Shown here one piece after another: positions 36,304 to 48,960 of a stretch of DNA of 64,000 nt; the first letter of the stretch is position 1; every line of letters begins with the position of its first letter. The position numbers and the translations under genes were made by a program. The notes below the pieces were generated by a model. The model made no database searches and was not told where the DNA came from. It was given only the letters and a program-made list of their open reading frames with translations. Source of the DNA: Trema orientale (Eukaryota; Streptophyta; Magnoliopsida; Rosales; Cannabaceae); the NCBI GenBank assembly GCA_002914845.1, contig JXTC01000018.1, forward strand, positions 578,995 to 642,994, in the 5' to 3' direction.

Positions 36304-36939
36304 ATGGCTGGAGGTGAAGGATCAGAACCCGGAGTTAACAAGTTTGACGGTACAGACTTTTCGTACTGGAGAATGCAGATCAGTGATTATCTGCATAGTA
36401 AAAAGTTGCATCAGCCTCTATCAGGGAAGAAACTCGAGAAGATGGAGAATGACGGCTAGGAACTCATTGATCGACAGGTGTTAGGCGTAATCTGATTGAT
36501 GCTAACGAAGAACGTTGCTCATAATGTGGCAGAGGCAAAAACCACAGCAGAGATGATAAGCATCCTGTTAGACATGTATGAGAAGCCGTCGGCAAATAAC
36601 AAGGTACATTTGATGAAGAAGTTGTTTTATTTAAAGATGGGAGAAGGTGCTTCAGTTGCAACACATATCAATGAATTCAACACGATCGTTTCTCAATTGA
36701 CGTCCGTCGAAATTAATTTCGATGATGAAATTTGTGCTCTAATTCTGCTGGCGTCTCTACCAAACAGCTGGAAACTAATGAAGGCTGCGGTTAGCAATTC
36801 TGTAGGTAAAGGAAAGCTGCAATTCAATGATGTTAGAGACCAAATTCTGGCAGAAGAAGTTCGCCAAGGAATGGCAGAGACAAGTCCAGATCTGGAAGAA
36901 GACTGGAATGCTGGAACTGTGGCAAGACTGGCCACATAA
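36304..36939 (+). pseudogene. Copia gag, broken
   Basis: The capsid-like reading frame starts at the ATG in GCGATGGCTGGAGG (protein start MAGGEGSEPGVNKFDG) and has in-frame stops at 36457 (TAG) and 36493 (TGA). It runs on to TAA at 36937, where it overlaps the zinc-knuckle frame in another register. The linker expected between capsid and zinc knuckle seems to be missing, suggesting a deletion near 36880-36905 that also shifted the frame. Confidence 0.85.
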
Positions 36940-39900
36940 AACAGAATTGGAGAGTACCAAGGAGAGACGATAGTAGAAACGATGCGAATACCGTTATTGA
37001 TGAGGTACAAGACGCTTTACTATTATCTGTAGATAATCCAATTGACTCTTGGGTCTTAGACTCTGGAGCTTCATTTCATACTACTGCATACCGTAATGTA
37101 TTAGAGAATTATGTCACTGATAATTACGGAAAGGTTTATCTAGCCGATGGAGAACCTTTAGATATTGTTGGTATGAGTGATATCCATCTGAAGATGTCAA
37201 ACGGATCGGTGTGGAAAATCCAGAAAGTAAGGCATGTACCGAGATTGATGTGAAACTTTATATCGGTAGGACAGTTTGATGAGGAAGGACACAATGTGAC
37301 CTTCACTGGTGGCTCGTGTAAGGTTAGCAAAGGAGCCATGGTTGTTGCTCGAGGAAATAAAACTGGAACTCTTTACATAACTTCCAGTTGCAGAGATACT
37401 TTGGCAACCGTCGACGCTGAAGTTAATTCAAGTCTATGGCACTGTAGACTTGGACATGTGAGCGAGAAGAGAATGAAGGTAATGCTGTCAAAAGTAAAAC
37501 TACCAGAGCTAAAGTCAGTTGAGCATGGCCTGTGCGAAAGCTGTATCTTTAGCAAGCAGAAGAGGGTGAGTTTTTCGAAAGGCAGAAGAGAATTGAAAGC
37601 AGCAAAATTGGAGCTGGTTCATACAAACGTGTCGGGGCTATCTCCTGTGACATCCCTTGGAAGCTCAAGATACTATGTGACATTCATTGACGATTCGAGC
37701 AGAAAGGTATGGGTTTATTTTCTGAAAAATAAATCTGATGTTTACGATATTTTTAAGAAATGGAAAGCCATGGTTAAGAATGAGACTAATCTAAAAGTGA
37801 AATGCTTGCGGTCTGATAATGGGAGAGAATATGATGATGATGATTTCAAGAAATATTGTGCCGTTAATAGGATCAAGTTCGAGAAAACCATTCCAGGGAA
37901 ACCTCAACAGAATGGTGTTACTGAAAGAATGAACAGAACCCTGAATGAACGTACAAGGAGCAGGTTGCACGCAGAGTTACCAAAGACATTCTGGGCCGAT
38001 GCAGTTAACACCGCTGCATATCTTATCAACAGAGGGCCGTCAGTACCATTGGATTGCAAAATACCAGAGGAGGTCTGGAGCAGTAAAGAGGTAAATATTT
38101 CTTTCCTAAAAATATTTAGTTGTCTATCTTATGTTCATATAGACCCTGCCAATAGAAGTAAACTTGATCCCAAGTCTAAAAAATGTTTCTTTATTGGTTA
38201 TGGTGATGCTGAGTTTGGTTATCGTTTCTGGGATGACCAAAATAGGAAGATCATCAGAAGCATGGACGTCATATTCAACGAAGAGATAATGTACAAGGAC
38301 AGATTGGGCACCAGAGCTGATAGTGTATATCCTGAAGTAAAAAGAGCTGGGGTAATACCATTGAATGACATCCCAGTAGATGGCCAGAAAGATCAAAAAG
38401 CTGTAGCACCAGCAGCAGACCCACAGACCCCAGTGGATGAACTCAGAATATCTTCCAGAATAATTCAACCTTCTCAGAGATATTCTCTGGTACTGTATTA
38501 CATTTTATTGACTGATAAAGGCGAGCCAGAGAGTTATGAAGAAGCGGTGCAGAATGATGAATCAATCAAGTAGGAGTTAGCCATGAAAGATGAGATGGAG
38601 TCACTGGCGTTCAATCAGACATAGGAACTGGCCGAACTACCAGAAGGAAAGAAGGCGTTAAACAACAAGTGGGTGTACCGAATAAAAAAAGAACATGATG
38701 GTAGCAAGCGGTACAAAGCAAGATTTATTGTCAAAGGCTTTCAACAGAAGGAAGGCATCGACTACACCGAGATTTTCTCTCCAGTGGTTAAATTGACCAC
38801 TATCAGAACAGTACTTGGGTTGGTGGCTAAAGAAGACTTGCATCTAGAGCAATTAGATGTCAAGACGGCATTTCTTCATGGTGATCTGGAAGAAGAAATT
38901 TACATGAAGCAGCCACAAGGTTTTGAAGTACAAGAGAAAGAGAAAATGGTGTGCAAACTTCAAAAGAGTCTGTATGGCCTGAAACAGGCTCCAAGACAGT
39001 GGTACAAGAAGTTCGATACATTTATGAGTAATAATGGTTACTTGCGGTACCAGGCAAATCATTGCTGTTACGTGAAGAGATTTGACAATTCCTATATTAT
39101 TCTACTTCTATATGTAGGTGATATGTTAATTGCTGGAACTAATATGGAGGAAATCGATAAGCTCAAGAAAGAATTGTCAATGGAGTTTTCTATGAAGGAT
39201 TTAGGAGCTGCAAAGTAAATCCTTGGGATGCGGATTTCTAGAGACAGGGTGAAAGGGAGTTTGAAGCTATCTCAGGAGGAGTATGTGAAGAAGGTGCTTA
39301 GCAGATTCAACATGAATAATGCAAAGTCTGTAAGTACTCCTTTGGCTAGTCACTTCAAACTAACCAAGGAGCAGTCACCATCAACAGAGCAAGAGCGAGT
39401 TCACATGGCCAAGGTGCCATATTCTTCTGCTATTGGCTACCTTATGTATGCCATGGTGTGTACAAGACTGGATATAGCACATGCAGTAGGAATTTTGAGC
39501 CGATACATGAGCAATCCAGTAAAACAGCACTAGGAAGCGGTGAAGTGTATTCTCAGGTACTTGAGAGGCACCAGCAACATGGCCTTGTGCTTCAGAAAGT
39601 CAGATTTGGGTTTACAAGGCTATGTAGATACTGACATGGCTGGTGATGTAGACGGCATGAAGAGTACTACTGGATATGCATTCACATTAGGTGGTACAGC
39701 TTTTAGCTGGGTCTCAAAGCTACAGAAGATTATCGCTCTATCTACTACTGAAGCAGAGTATGTTGCTGTGACAGAAGCAAGGAAGGAGTTGATCTAGTTG
39801 CAAAGCTTCTTGGAGGAACTGGGTCATAATTATGGGAAGAACACTTTGCATTGTGACAGTCAAAGTGCTATTCATCTTGTGAAGAACCCTGTGTATCATG

Positions 39901-40073
39901 CTCGGACAAAGCATATACAGGTTCGGTATCACTTCATACGCTCAGCTTTGGAAGATGGAGTCTTAGTACTAGAGAAGATTCCAGGAAGCAAGAACCCAGT
40001 GGATATATTAACGAAGACGGTGACCATTGACCAACTGAAGCTATGTTCAGCTTCAGTTGGCTTGCAAGCATGA
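36909..40073 (+). pseudogene. Copia zinc knuckle and pol (PR-IN-RT-RH), one frame with six stops
   Basis: One register of 1055 codons without any indel: zinc knuckle CWNCGKTGH (fourth ligand replaced by W), protease DSGASFH (about 37064), integrase HHCC (WHCRLGH ... CESC) and core (about 37614-38000), RT (about 38650-39250) and RNase H (about 39590-40000; ALSTTEAEYVA). In-frame stops: 37251, 38571, 38622, 39216, 39531, 39795. The first integrase catalytic Asp is Asn in HTNVSG, and the RT YVDD box reads YVGD (about 39112-39123). All point to loss of function by point mutation. Confidence 0.9.
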
Positions 40074-40135
40074 AGAAGAGAGAAATGAGCTGCTGCATTG
40101 ATCGAATGTGAAGAAATGATTGGAATCAAGTCTTC

Positions 40136-40146
40136 AAGTGGGAGGT
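40136..40146 (+). other. Polypurine tract
   Basis: AAGTGGGAGGT directly before the 3' LTR, the plus-strand primer site. Confidence 0.8.
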
Positions 40147-40676
40147 TGTTAGTGAGCATTAAATGCTCAGTGTATTAACCGTGTATGCAAAATACGGTTT
40201 GCATATTATACACGGTAAAATAAAAGAAAAATAAAACGTGTACAAACCGTGTGTGATAAGTGTGGTATATTAGGAAACTTTGAGAGGAAAATGTGTAAAG
40301 TTTGGAAGAGCCTCAACTATAAATAGGGTCCTCATCTCTCATTGTTTTTCATCCCAGAAAGTGAGAGACACCAAGTGTTAAGAAAGTCAGAGTAAAATTG
40401 TGAGATTTTATTCTTTGAGAGTTAGAGAAAAAATACAATTTTTCTCTTGGGTGTATTCAGGGTCTGGGGTGTGAGTTGAGAGTATTGAGTGTAAAAATTT
40501 GTAAAAGATTTCTTTTCTCCCTATAGTGAAAATCTGCAGCAGCTCCGTGGACGTAGCCAATTTGGTGAACCACGCTAATTTGTGTGTGTCCTGTTTATTT
40601 TATTTCGGCATTAGTTTTCACATTTATTTTATCGCTTCCACTATTGTTTGTTTATTGGGAAGCTTATTCCCTAACA
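40147..40676 (+). repeat. 3' LTR of the Copia element
   Basis: Same TGTTAG..CTAACA ends as the 5' LTR, with scattered transitions and one 2-bp TG insertion near 40250. Confidence 0.93.
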
Positions 40677-43600
40677 ATTTACATTCCTATATCAGTGGGG
40701 AAAAGAAAATTTAGACCCTTAAGTTATTATATAAAGAGACTAACCCAAATTTTGTAATCACTTTAAGTTTTTTCCCATTATATAATATCGTCCCTAAACA
40801 GTTCTGTGTGCAATTCTCACTCATTATCTATAATTATCTATCATTGAGAATGACTCAAAATAGAGTCCCATATAAAAGTTGTAAAAGAAAGTTATATAGA
40901 TAGGACTAACTTGGGCCAAAATTTTTTTTTTTTTCTTTTTTCTAAACATGATATTTTTAGGAATGTTAAGGACATCTTGACTATGAAAAAGTTTTAATAA
41001 ATAGTTTTTTTCATGGTCATGACCTATGATCAAAATATTATTGACATTCCTAAAAATGTTATTTTTTAACTTTTTGGCCTAAATTAGTCCAACCATGTCC
41101 TTTCTCTAAAAAGTCGAGGTTTAATGGTCCAAAAATCTCACTTTTATTCTCAAAATGCTGACCATTCCTCTTTGCCACTTCTTTTTTCTCTTCATGCTCC
41201 TTATTTAAAAAGAGGATTATATACACACTCTAATTTCGTATAAAGGCATCATGTTGATCAATAAAATTACTAAAAAAGAAAATTTATGGGAAAAAAAAAA
41301 AGCACACCACATCTTTATCTCTCATTTTTAATTCACAGGATCGTTCCCATTCAAAATTCTCTTCTATCTTTTGTCTTATTATTTTTTTAAAAAAAATTTC
41401 TTGTTATATGTAATTCATATCCTAAACTTCTAATTTTTTTGAAATTAAAGCAGATAAAAGAGGAAGTGAAATTTCTTTGATTTATACCTAGTTTGCTTTG
41501 TTTTATTTTTTTTTAATTTCTTTTCCAATACCTTGTTTTTCATTTTTTTCTTGTTAATTATTTGCTTCTTTCATATATTTTGTTCAATGATCCAATTTGT
41601 TTTAATTCATCGATTTACAGGGAAGAAAGTTAATTTTAGAAGATATTTGAGGTGCTTTTTTCATTTATTTTACGGGTGCCGTAATAATTGTGTGAGGTTC
41701 AAATATAGCTCGCCTATTTAAAATTACTTTATAACTAAAGTACCCTGATTTGACATTACATAAAAGTACAAGAACAAAAAGAAAATGGAGGCGGCTACAG
41801 TAGGGACGCCCCTACGTAAGGCCCCTGTTTATACACCGTTTGATGGGAATCTGTGGGGAATCTGTTTATACACAGATTCCCATCAAACGGTGTATAAATA
41901 GGGCCTTACGTAGAGACGCCCCTACTGTAGACGCGCCCAAAGAAAATATATCAATAATTTTAATTATCTCAAATTATTTTATTAAAAAATTAGAAAAAGA
42001 AGAAAAAAAACTAAATGAGGAAGAATTAAGAATCCAAATCTGATACATCTATATTTCATAAGCAATAGAACAATTTCTCACTGTTTCTCTTATCTACAAA
42101 CACCACACCATTGAAAAACTATGTTCCAAAAAATAAAAAGAAAAAGAAAAAAAAACACTAATAGTTCAATGCTAATTGACAAGATTAATTTTGCACTTTC
42201 CTCTTTAAAGATTAATTGATAATCATCCTCTAAGAAAGCGAAAAAAAGGGGATAATATCACTTTCATACTTTGTATTTTGACACTTTGTTCAAATTGTAC
42301 CTTGTATTTTGGTTATTATCAATATTGACCTTTAGATTTGAAATCTATTATAAATTTATATCCTGACACCAATTTAGAGCAGTTAATTTACTAAGATGAT
42401 GTAATAAACTTATTCTCGGATCAGTTTTTATATGGCCTAAAAAAAAGTTGTCAATCTTAAATCTTGAAATATTAAAATTTAATATTAAAAGAGAGAAAAA
42501 ATTTGAAAGGGGAGAGAAAATATTTTGACATCATATATAGCAACTATGAAATCAATACGAGTTAATCTTGAAAGAAGAAGATAATAGTTGGAGAGGACTA
42601 AAAAAAATGTTGAGTTTTCAAATTAATGAATGAGGAAAAAAATCCTATTACTTTTTACTTGGATCATGTTTGGTGCACTATGTAAAGACTCTCTATTGTA
42701 TCAATTAAATGCAATATCGTGTTTAGTTGCATTTTAGTAGTGTACTTATTAATACATCTAGATTTAATAAATACATATAGTATTATTTAATACGGATAAA
42801 AAGGTTTATACTACACAACACTGTATAATTTTAAGTCTAATAAAGTATTATATAACACTCTTTCCTCATTTTGCTTTTTCTTTCATCATTTTTTTCTACT
42901 CACCTTCTCTCAATGCATTTTCTCCATTCTTACATTTTTGTCTCATCACTTTCTCTTTCATCGTTTTCTCTCTCATCACTCTCTCATCAATTCCTTACTT
43001 CATTCTCTCTCTTACATTTTCTTATACAAGTAATGTGAGGAAAAAGAAGTAAGAAGAGAAAATAGTGAGAAAAAGTGCAGGGATTAGTGGTAAGAAAAAA
43101 TGAAATAAAAAAATAATAAGAGAGAAAATGATCAGAAAAAATAGAGTAAAATTAATGAATGTGGAACGATAAAGTAAAGTAAAAGAAGATAATGAGAGAA
43201 AATAAGAAGAGAAATTTAAGAAGAGAAAGCTGAGGGAAGAAAAAAGTGACGAAGAATATAGTGAAAAAATTTTAGTTGAATAACTTGAATTTCATTTATT
43301 TTTTCAAATAATATTTTACACAATCCAGTATAACTATTCACCAAACATAATATACACCATCTTGTCCTCTCAGAATATATATATATATATATGTATGCAC
43401 ACATATATAGACACCATCTTAGTACAGTGTAAAACCAAACATGATGTAATAACACAATATAATACAATACAACTCAATACAACACATACACAATACAATA
43501 TAATAGAATACAACTCAATACAACACATACACAATACAATATAGCGTACTAAACATTATCTTAATTACCAATCTTGAAATTAACGTGCATTTAAAGAACG

Positions 43601-44007
43601 TGGAAAAAGAAACTACCACATTTATAAAATTTCATTAGGCATTTGTTTAGAAGGGTGGGGAGAGGGAAAAAATAAAAATTAAAATAAAAAAAAATGACAG
43701 TAGAACCACCAATGTCTACCAAAAAAAAAAGAAAGTGGAGGAAAAGGGGAAAAAATGGATAGTGGCCTATATATTTAATATAATTATTGTTCGTCTGAAA
43801 AATCAAGACCAAACAAGATTTGGTAGACTTATAATGAATGTACAAATCTAATCACGCTTGCTTAGCTCTTTAAGCGCCAAATATAAAGAACCTTGGTAAC
43901 AAACTCATCAGAAGAAAACCACAACATCAACAAGCATAATCAGTATCTAGAAATTCAGAAGACAGGTTTCGATCTTTGCAATGAAGCATGCATCAGCTGC
44001 AAAAGAT
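40677..44007. other. Intergenic region
   Basis: AT-rich, gene-free. Contains a Mutator-type MITE (41787-41938), purine-rich low-complexity stretches (about 43025-43260), a TA microsatellite (about 43377-43392) and a 41-bp period duplication (43468-43543, starting TACAACTCAATACAACACAT). No credible coding region. Confidence 0.65.
41787..41938. mobile_element. Mutator-type MITE, copy 3, with exact 9-bp target duplication
   Basis: Flanked by AAAGAAAAT at 41778-41786 and 41939-41947. Terminal repeats: GGCTACAGTAGGGACGCCCC on the left and, as reverse complement of the right end, GTCTACAGTAGGGGCGTC. The interior is a near-perfect palindrome around CACCGTTTGATGGGAATC. Same family as the copies at 18823 and 19045. 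Confidence 0.88.
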
Positions 44008-47000
44008 TCACCCTGACCTTCGCCAGTTGCTTGGCCCTCGTTGACCACGATTTGAGTAACGAGTCTCCGAATAGGGAGATAAGTCACTTCTCCCACCAGA
44101 TCCACTTCCAACCATGCTATTGTTACCTCCTCTTCTATTTGAATGTCTCTTTCTATGGCGTTCAGATTTAGGACCATTTGTCCTCTCCACATCGTAAGAC
44201 AATGGTTGAATTCCCTGCAAATCAGGTTCTGGGGAATAATCCACTGGTCGTTTGGATTCATCCATCCTTCTAAATGTGATTGATATCCTTAGAAATACAC
44301 CATGGAAGAAAAACATCAGCACAAGCACTGCAAATTTAAACCAAACAAGAATATTGTAACACAGCTTCAACTCTTACCTCTTTGTGGGTACTGCAGGCAC
44401 ACAATGCTTAGCAACATCAGCCCCATTTCCATTCAAAACAAGAACAGATCTGTAGAAATCAATGTCAAGTAACCATGAGATATTTATGTTCCTTAGTCCA
44501 GAAAGAATCAGCAAAGCAAATGACAAGACATCCACCCGAAACCAAATCTAAAGGCATGCAACAAGTAACAGAAGCTGATGCCAACAAACACAGAGAATAA
44601 TGAGTTAAGATGCTTAAGATACTTACCCCACTGGCAGGGGAATTTCATATGACCCCTCAAAGTCACCGGCACCAACAGCCCTCAAGTTTGACCCAAAAAC
44701 CATATTGCATTCGCTAAGAAATGATACAGTACAGAAGGGTCGAACAAAGTCATGGTTGTCAATATGGGGAGGTATACAGTCCCCTTCTTCGTATATGTTG
44801 ACAATGCAACTGTCAGGAACACAAGTTGGGGGAAGTACATGCCACCTTACCAGCCTCCTAATAATCACCTTGAAAAGATGAGGTAGAGGATCTACGTTTT
44901 CATTTGGGAGAATGCCAGGTGGATTACCATTTTTATCCTACCAGGAGAATCTGAAATTGTTAGCAGGGAATTATCTTGCCTAAAAGTCAGAAAAACAGTA
45001 CCAATATAGAGGCAACATTAGAAAAATTACCGTTGCATAATTGTAGCAACATCCAAACTGAATGGTAATACGTCCCTTTCCCCTCATCCACTTTTGAGGA
45101 GCACTATATGTACGTTCTGCATGAAGTTCAGAGAGGACAAACAATTTGAACCAAAAAATATGCAATTACGAAAAAATAAATAAAATAAAAAATAAATAAA
45201 AAGGAGACGGAAAATTTAGGTAATTTACATTTTTTGTCCCCTCTATTTGAATATTATCGGTAAGCCTACCTCTCACTACACTAGATAATTGGGGATCAAT
45301 AGGTTTAAATGTAAAACATGATGAAATTACTATCTCAAGGAGAGGTTGACTAAAATGTCCCTTTCAATAGAACAAATGTTGCAGTCATAACTTTTTCCAA
45401 ACACGCTTAATAAAGATTTAGATAACATGTACTTCCAAATTACTTAATTACAGGCACTAAGGTGTGAATAGTAATCAATATTTGGTCTCAGGTCTTGGAA
45501 GGTATCTTTTAAATAATTATTCCCCTTTGATAAAGACTTGGTCAAAATTTCCCACCTTAAGTTGCAATTTCCTAATCTACACCCATTTTCATAATCAAAA
45601 GATACCAATCCCTAAATATCCAATATAGAAAGGAATAAGCTTACCAAGCAATTAAAATACAAGGTAATAAAAAAACTGTGAATTACAGTTCATATGGAAG
45701 AAAGATTTTAGCCAATAGTCAGGAAATTTCCTCATTTGGTTTTACCAGAGTAGTTTGATTCTGCATAGCCTACTATAATGTATATGTGAAAATAAATCCA
45801 AGACCTAAAACAGATTTTATTACACAAGTTCAAAAACAGATCATCAAATAAAGCACGGAAAGACAAGCCAGACAAGTCAGCTCATACAACTAACCTTTCA
45901 GTTCTTTCTTTCTTCCTTTCTCCTCAAGCATGTAAACATACTCGACTATCCTCTTCTGTTCTGCAGCACTGAAAATACCCGCGTGGAGTTCAAGTCCATC
46001 GAGAATGTTAACTATTTTTCCTTTAACCCTCTCCAAACAAATAAAATCTTTTTTCCTCTGGACATTCTTGAACCTATAGTACTCCCTCTGTTCCCTAGAC
46101 AACTGGGGCTTTTCCAGAACCTTGGATATCCTCAACTCTCCAGTTGAAGCATTTACGTTGACCACTCGTTTGCTCGATTCATGGTCCTGTTCTTGTTCTT
46201 TCTCCTCTTCTCCCTCCTCTTCTTCGAGCTCATCCTCTTGGGCCATGTCAGCCCAAGACATTCGAGGACTAGGGGTCTCCAGGGAAGGTGATTCACAAGC
46301 AACTTCACTAGTAGAAGCATCCTGAACAAGTTCAGATGAACCGTTTTCCCCATCTTTCCAACTACCCAGTGAATTGGTCTCAAACCCATCTTTCCCACTA
46401 CCAGCCGAATTCCCATCAAAATCATCATCGTGATTATAATTAGTCTCCTCCAGCAATTCCAAGTTATCCGAAATCGAAGCGTTTAAATTATCATCCAGTT
46501 TTGATTGTTCAGAATCACCCGCGAGTTCTACAACATAGTACAAAATCACATATCAGTCCTACTCATCTACAATCTAAAAACCCCAACAAATTTAAAACCC
46601 ATACGGTTTAACTAACCCTAATTATGGAGCATAATTCAACGGAAAAAAAAAATCAATTTGTAAATCGAAAAAAAAAAAAAAAGAACCCAATTGAAATTCA
46701 AGTGAGTACATACTAACTATGGTTCCAACTTCCAAATAAGCGTTCATTCCATCAAGATCAATTGGGTCAAACCTTTAAATCCATCTAAAAACACTCGAAA
46801 TTTTCTTGCTTAAATAAGAAGAATTATCCGAAGAATAGAATTGAAACAGAGCTGTGTACCTAATTCGAGGGATCGAATACGATCGGTAAGGATGTCGGTG
46901 CAATTGTGGCAGAGATCTCTGGAGAGAAAAGGAAGCCATGTAGTGAGGAACTCCGAAGCGATTTTGAGCTCTGAAGGCTGGTACTTTACCAGGAACGGGT

Positions 47001-47028
47001 CCGCCGGTTTGACTCGCCGATCGGCCAT
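44008..47028 (-). CDS. ALKBH9-type 2-oxoglutarate/Fe(II) dioxygenase, probable m6A RNA demethylase
   Basis: AlkB-family enzyme; plant ALKBH9B/10B members remove N6-methyladenosine from RNA using Fe(II) and 2-oxoglutarate. Six exons: 46860-47028, 45895-46527, 45031-45116, 44627-44937, 44378-44449, 44008-44287 (516 aa, in frame). Start MADRRVKPADPFLVKYQPSE at a GCCATGG context. Order: an N-terminal conserved helix region (PSELKIASEFL..), an acidic low-complexity segment, a LELHAGIFSAAEQ nucleotide-recognition stretch, then the jelly-roll with iron ligands H354-x-D356 (PPHIDNHDF) and H415 (AKHCVPAV) and 2-oxoglutarate arginines R424/R430 (TKRISITFRR). A basic RG/RS-rich tail (ERHRKRHSNRRGG) may bind RNA. 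The family is secure; a choice among ALKBH9A/B/C or 10 is not made here. Confidence 0.93.
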
Positions 47029-47196
47029 GGCTCCGTATCAACCTAAATCGGCGATCCCCTGCTCTCTTGCTCGCTCCAAGTTTGAATGGAAGTAATTTGT
47101 GGATTTTAGAGAGAGAAAGAGGAGAGAGAGAGAGAGAGTCGGGTGGGAGGGTTCGGTCAGTCAGAATGGGACATAATAATACCGTGAGTAAAAAGA

Positions 47197-47939
47197 AGGG
47201 TTTTTGGCATGACCCCCTAAATTTGTTGCCCATTTGTAATCTGGCCTCTGAGAACTTTTTTTTTGGCAATCAGGTCCCTGAATTTACAAAACTATTACAA
47301 TCAGCCCTGATCTGTCTATTACCGTATTTTGGACAGAGTCCGACATGTACAAGTCACATTAAGCAAGGATATAATGAGTGTTCCACTTGTATTTATGGAT
47401 TTGGAGGAAAAATTATTTTTTTTTTTTAAAAAAAAAGGAAAGTTCGGACGCGGTAAAATTTTCAAACTAAAATTTTAGCTGAATAAAATTAACTCTAGGT
47501 TCCTTGTAGATTCTTATATATAACTAACTTAATCTTAATAAAAATTATTTAAAAAGGAATAAAAAAATAAGTTATTGAATAAATTATAATTAAATATTAG
47601 TTATATTTACGAGTTTAATTATTTTAAGGAACTTAAAAAATTTTCAAAAAATAATTTAGAGTTGATTTTGTTTAGTTTTTAATTAGTTAAAATTTTGAAT
47701 TTAAAAATTTTTGTTTTCCTCCAAACTTTCTATTCTTTTTTTTTTAAAATTTACAATTGAAATACCAATAATACCTATAAAAAAACATTGCATGTGATTT
47801 ACACATATCAAATTCAATCCCAAATATATCGATCATTGACGGGGTTTTGTAAATTTAGGCATCTAATAATCAAGAAATGTTTATAGGGGCCAGATTACAA
47901 ATGGACAACAAACTCAACGGGCAAAACCAAAAAAACCCC
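47197..47939. mobile_element. Terminal-inverted-repeat DNA transposon remnant, about 740 bp
   Basis: Left arm: GGGTTTTTGGCATGACCCCC, then GTTGCCCATTTGTAATCTGG. The right arm, read as reverse complement, gives GGGTTTTTTTGGTTTTGCCC, then GTTGTCCATTTGTAATCTGG. Arms pair imperfectly over about 110 bp; the AT-rich core has no ORF. Confidence 0.6.
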
Positions 47940-48514
47940 AATTCAATTCGACAAAGGGTGCCGCTTAAAATTATGGGCCTTATGGTGAAATTTAGGCCTA
48001 GTACCCATTTTTTAAAACTTTTTTCATAAATACTCGTTTTTATTTTTCTTTCAAAAATACCTATTTTTATGGTCCACATTTCATATGCAAAATATGAGTA
48101 GTCCACATTTATACTGTAAATTTTATCTATGAGGTATATATTTCATGTGTAAAATATGAACGATATACATTTTAAAATATGTGCCAATTTTTAGTGTAAT
48201 TTTTATTCATGAAATGTAGACACGCTATACATTTAATGCATAAAATATATACCGTGGTCTACATTTCATGTATAAAATAGTGATGATCTATATTTATCTA
48301 AAAAAAATATAAAAACATGTACTTATGAAATAAAAATAAAAAATAAGTATTTATAAAAATATGGTTTTAAAAAGAGTATTTATGAACTTTTCCCGTTGTT
48401 ATTTTAGGCTTTCTGCCTAAGGTCCAATAGAATTGGTAAAACTAAATCTTAGATCCCACTCCCTAGCGATTGTACCACGTGGCACCACCAACATTGCCAT
48501 TTAATCCAAACGGG

Positions 48515-48960
48515 TTTTTTTTTTTTTTTTTTTTTTTTGGAGGTCAACCAAAACTGTTATTATAAAAAGTATTGTTTACAATAACAGTTTGTAGTGGAAG
48601 AAACAGAAATGATTCCTTCAAAATATAAGCTAATTCTCCACTCCTCTACTTATCATAGCCAAACCAAATGTAAAGGGTTGACCACGATATTAGGAAAAAA
48701 GGAAAAAAAGCTAAATGCACCCAACAACAGTATACCGTCGTCAATGCATTCGACTCCTAAAATAAGAGATTTTAAGCCAACATCCCTGACCTTATAGGAG
48801 AACCCCAACTCATGAATCCTCCTCGCCTAACATTTACAACATAACTACCATGAGCATCTTTCTTAAATTGTGAGCAAGAGTACCAGATATGCGCGAATTT
48901 TATTGCTCTTCAGTAGATGCAAACACATGCAGTGTTGAGCAGCTTTCCGAATGGGGAGAA
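48515..48960 (-). mobile_element. Possible retroposed sequence with 3' poly-A (seen as poly-T)
   Basis: A 24-base T run at 48515-48538 would be the poly-A tail of a minus-strand insertion. The sequence to its right is less AT-rich than its surroundings, and one minus frame (about 48790-48915) reads KFARIWYSCSQFKKDAHG and further without stops. I do not recognise the source (a LINE 3' end or a processed transcript); the right boundary is unknown. Confidence 0.3.

Larger units (their letters stand above)
35737..40676 (+). mobile_element. Ty1/Copia LTR retrotransposon, complete in structure, inactive
   Basis: 4.94 kb with LTRs of 528 and 530 bp, a primer-binding site complementary to initiator Met tRNA, gag, pol in Copia order (protease, integrase, reverse transcriptase, RNase H) and a polypurine tract. 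The gag start and the pol motifs suggest a Tork/TNT1-like lineage, from memory. Flanks GTTTA (35732-35736) and ATTTA (40677-40681) are a target duplication with one mismatch. LTRs differ at roughly 4-5% of positions by eye, so the insertion is not recent. Confidence 0.93.

Noticed and set aside
36114..36317. Open frame in the Copia LTR
   Set aside because: Repeated in the other LTR (40526 on); it is LTR sequence continuing past the element end, not a gene.
43960..44370. Overlapping frames near the 3' end of the ALKBH9-like gene
   Set aside because: Shadows of the last exon (44008-44287), whose frame is fixed by splicing and by the TFRR motif.
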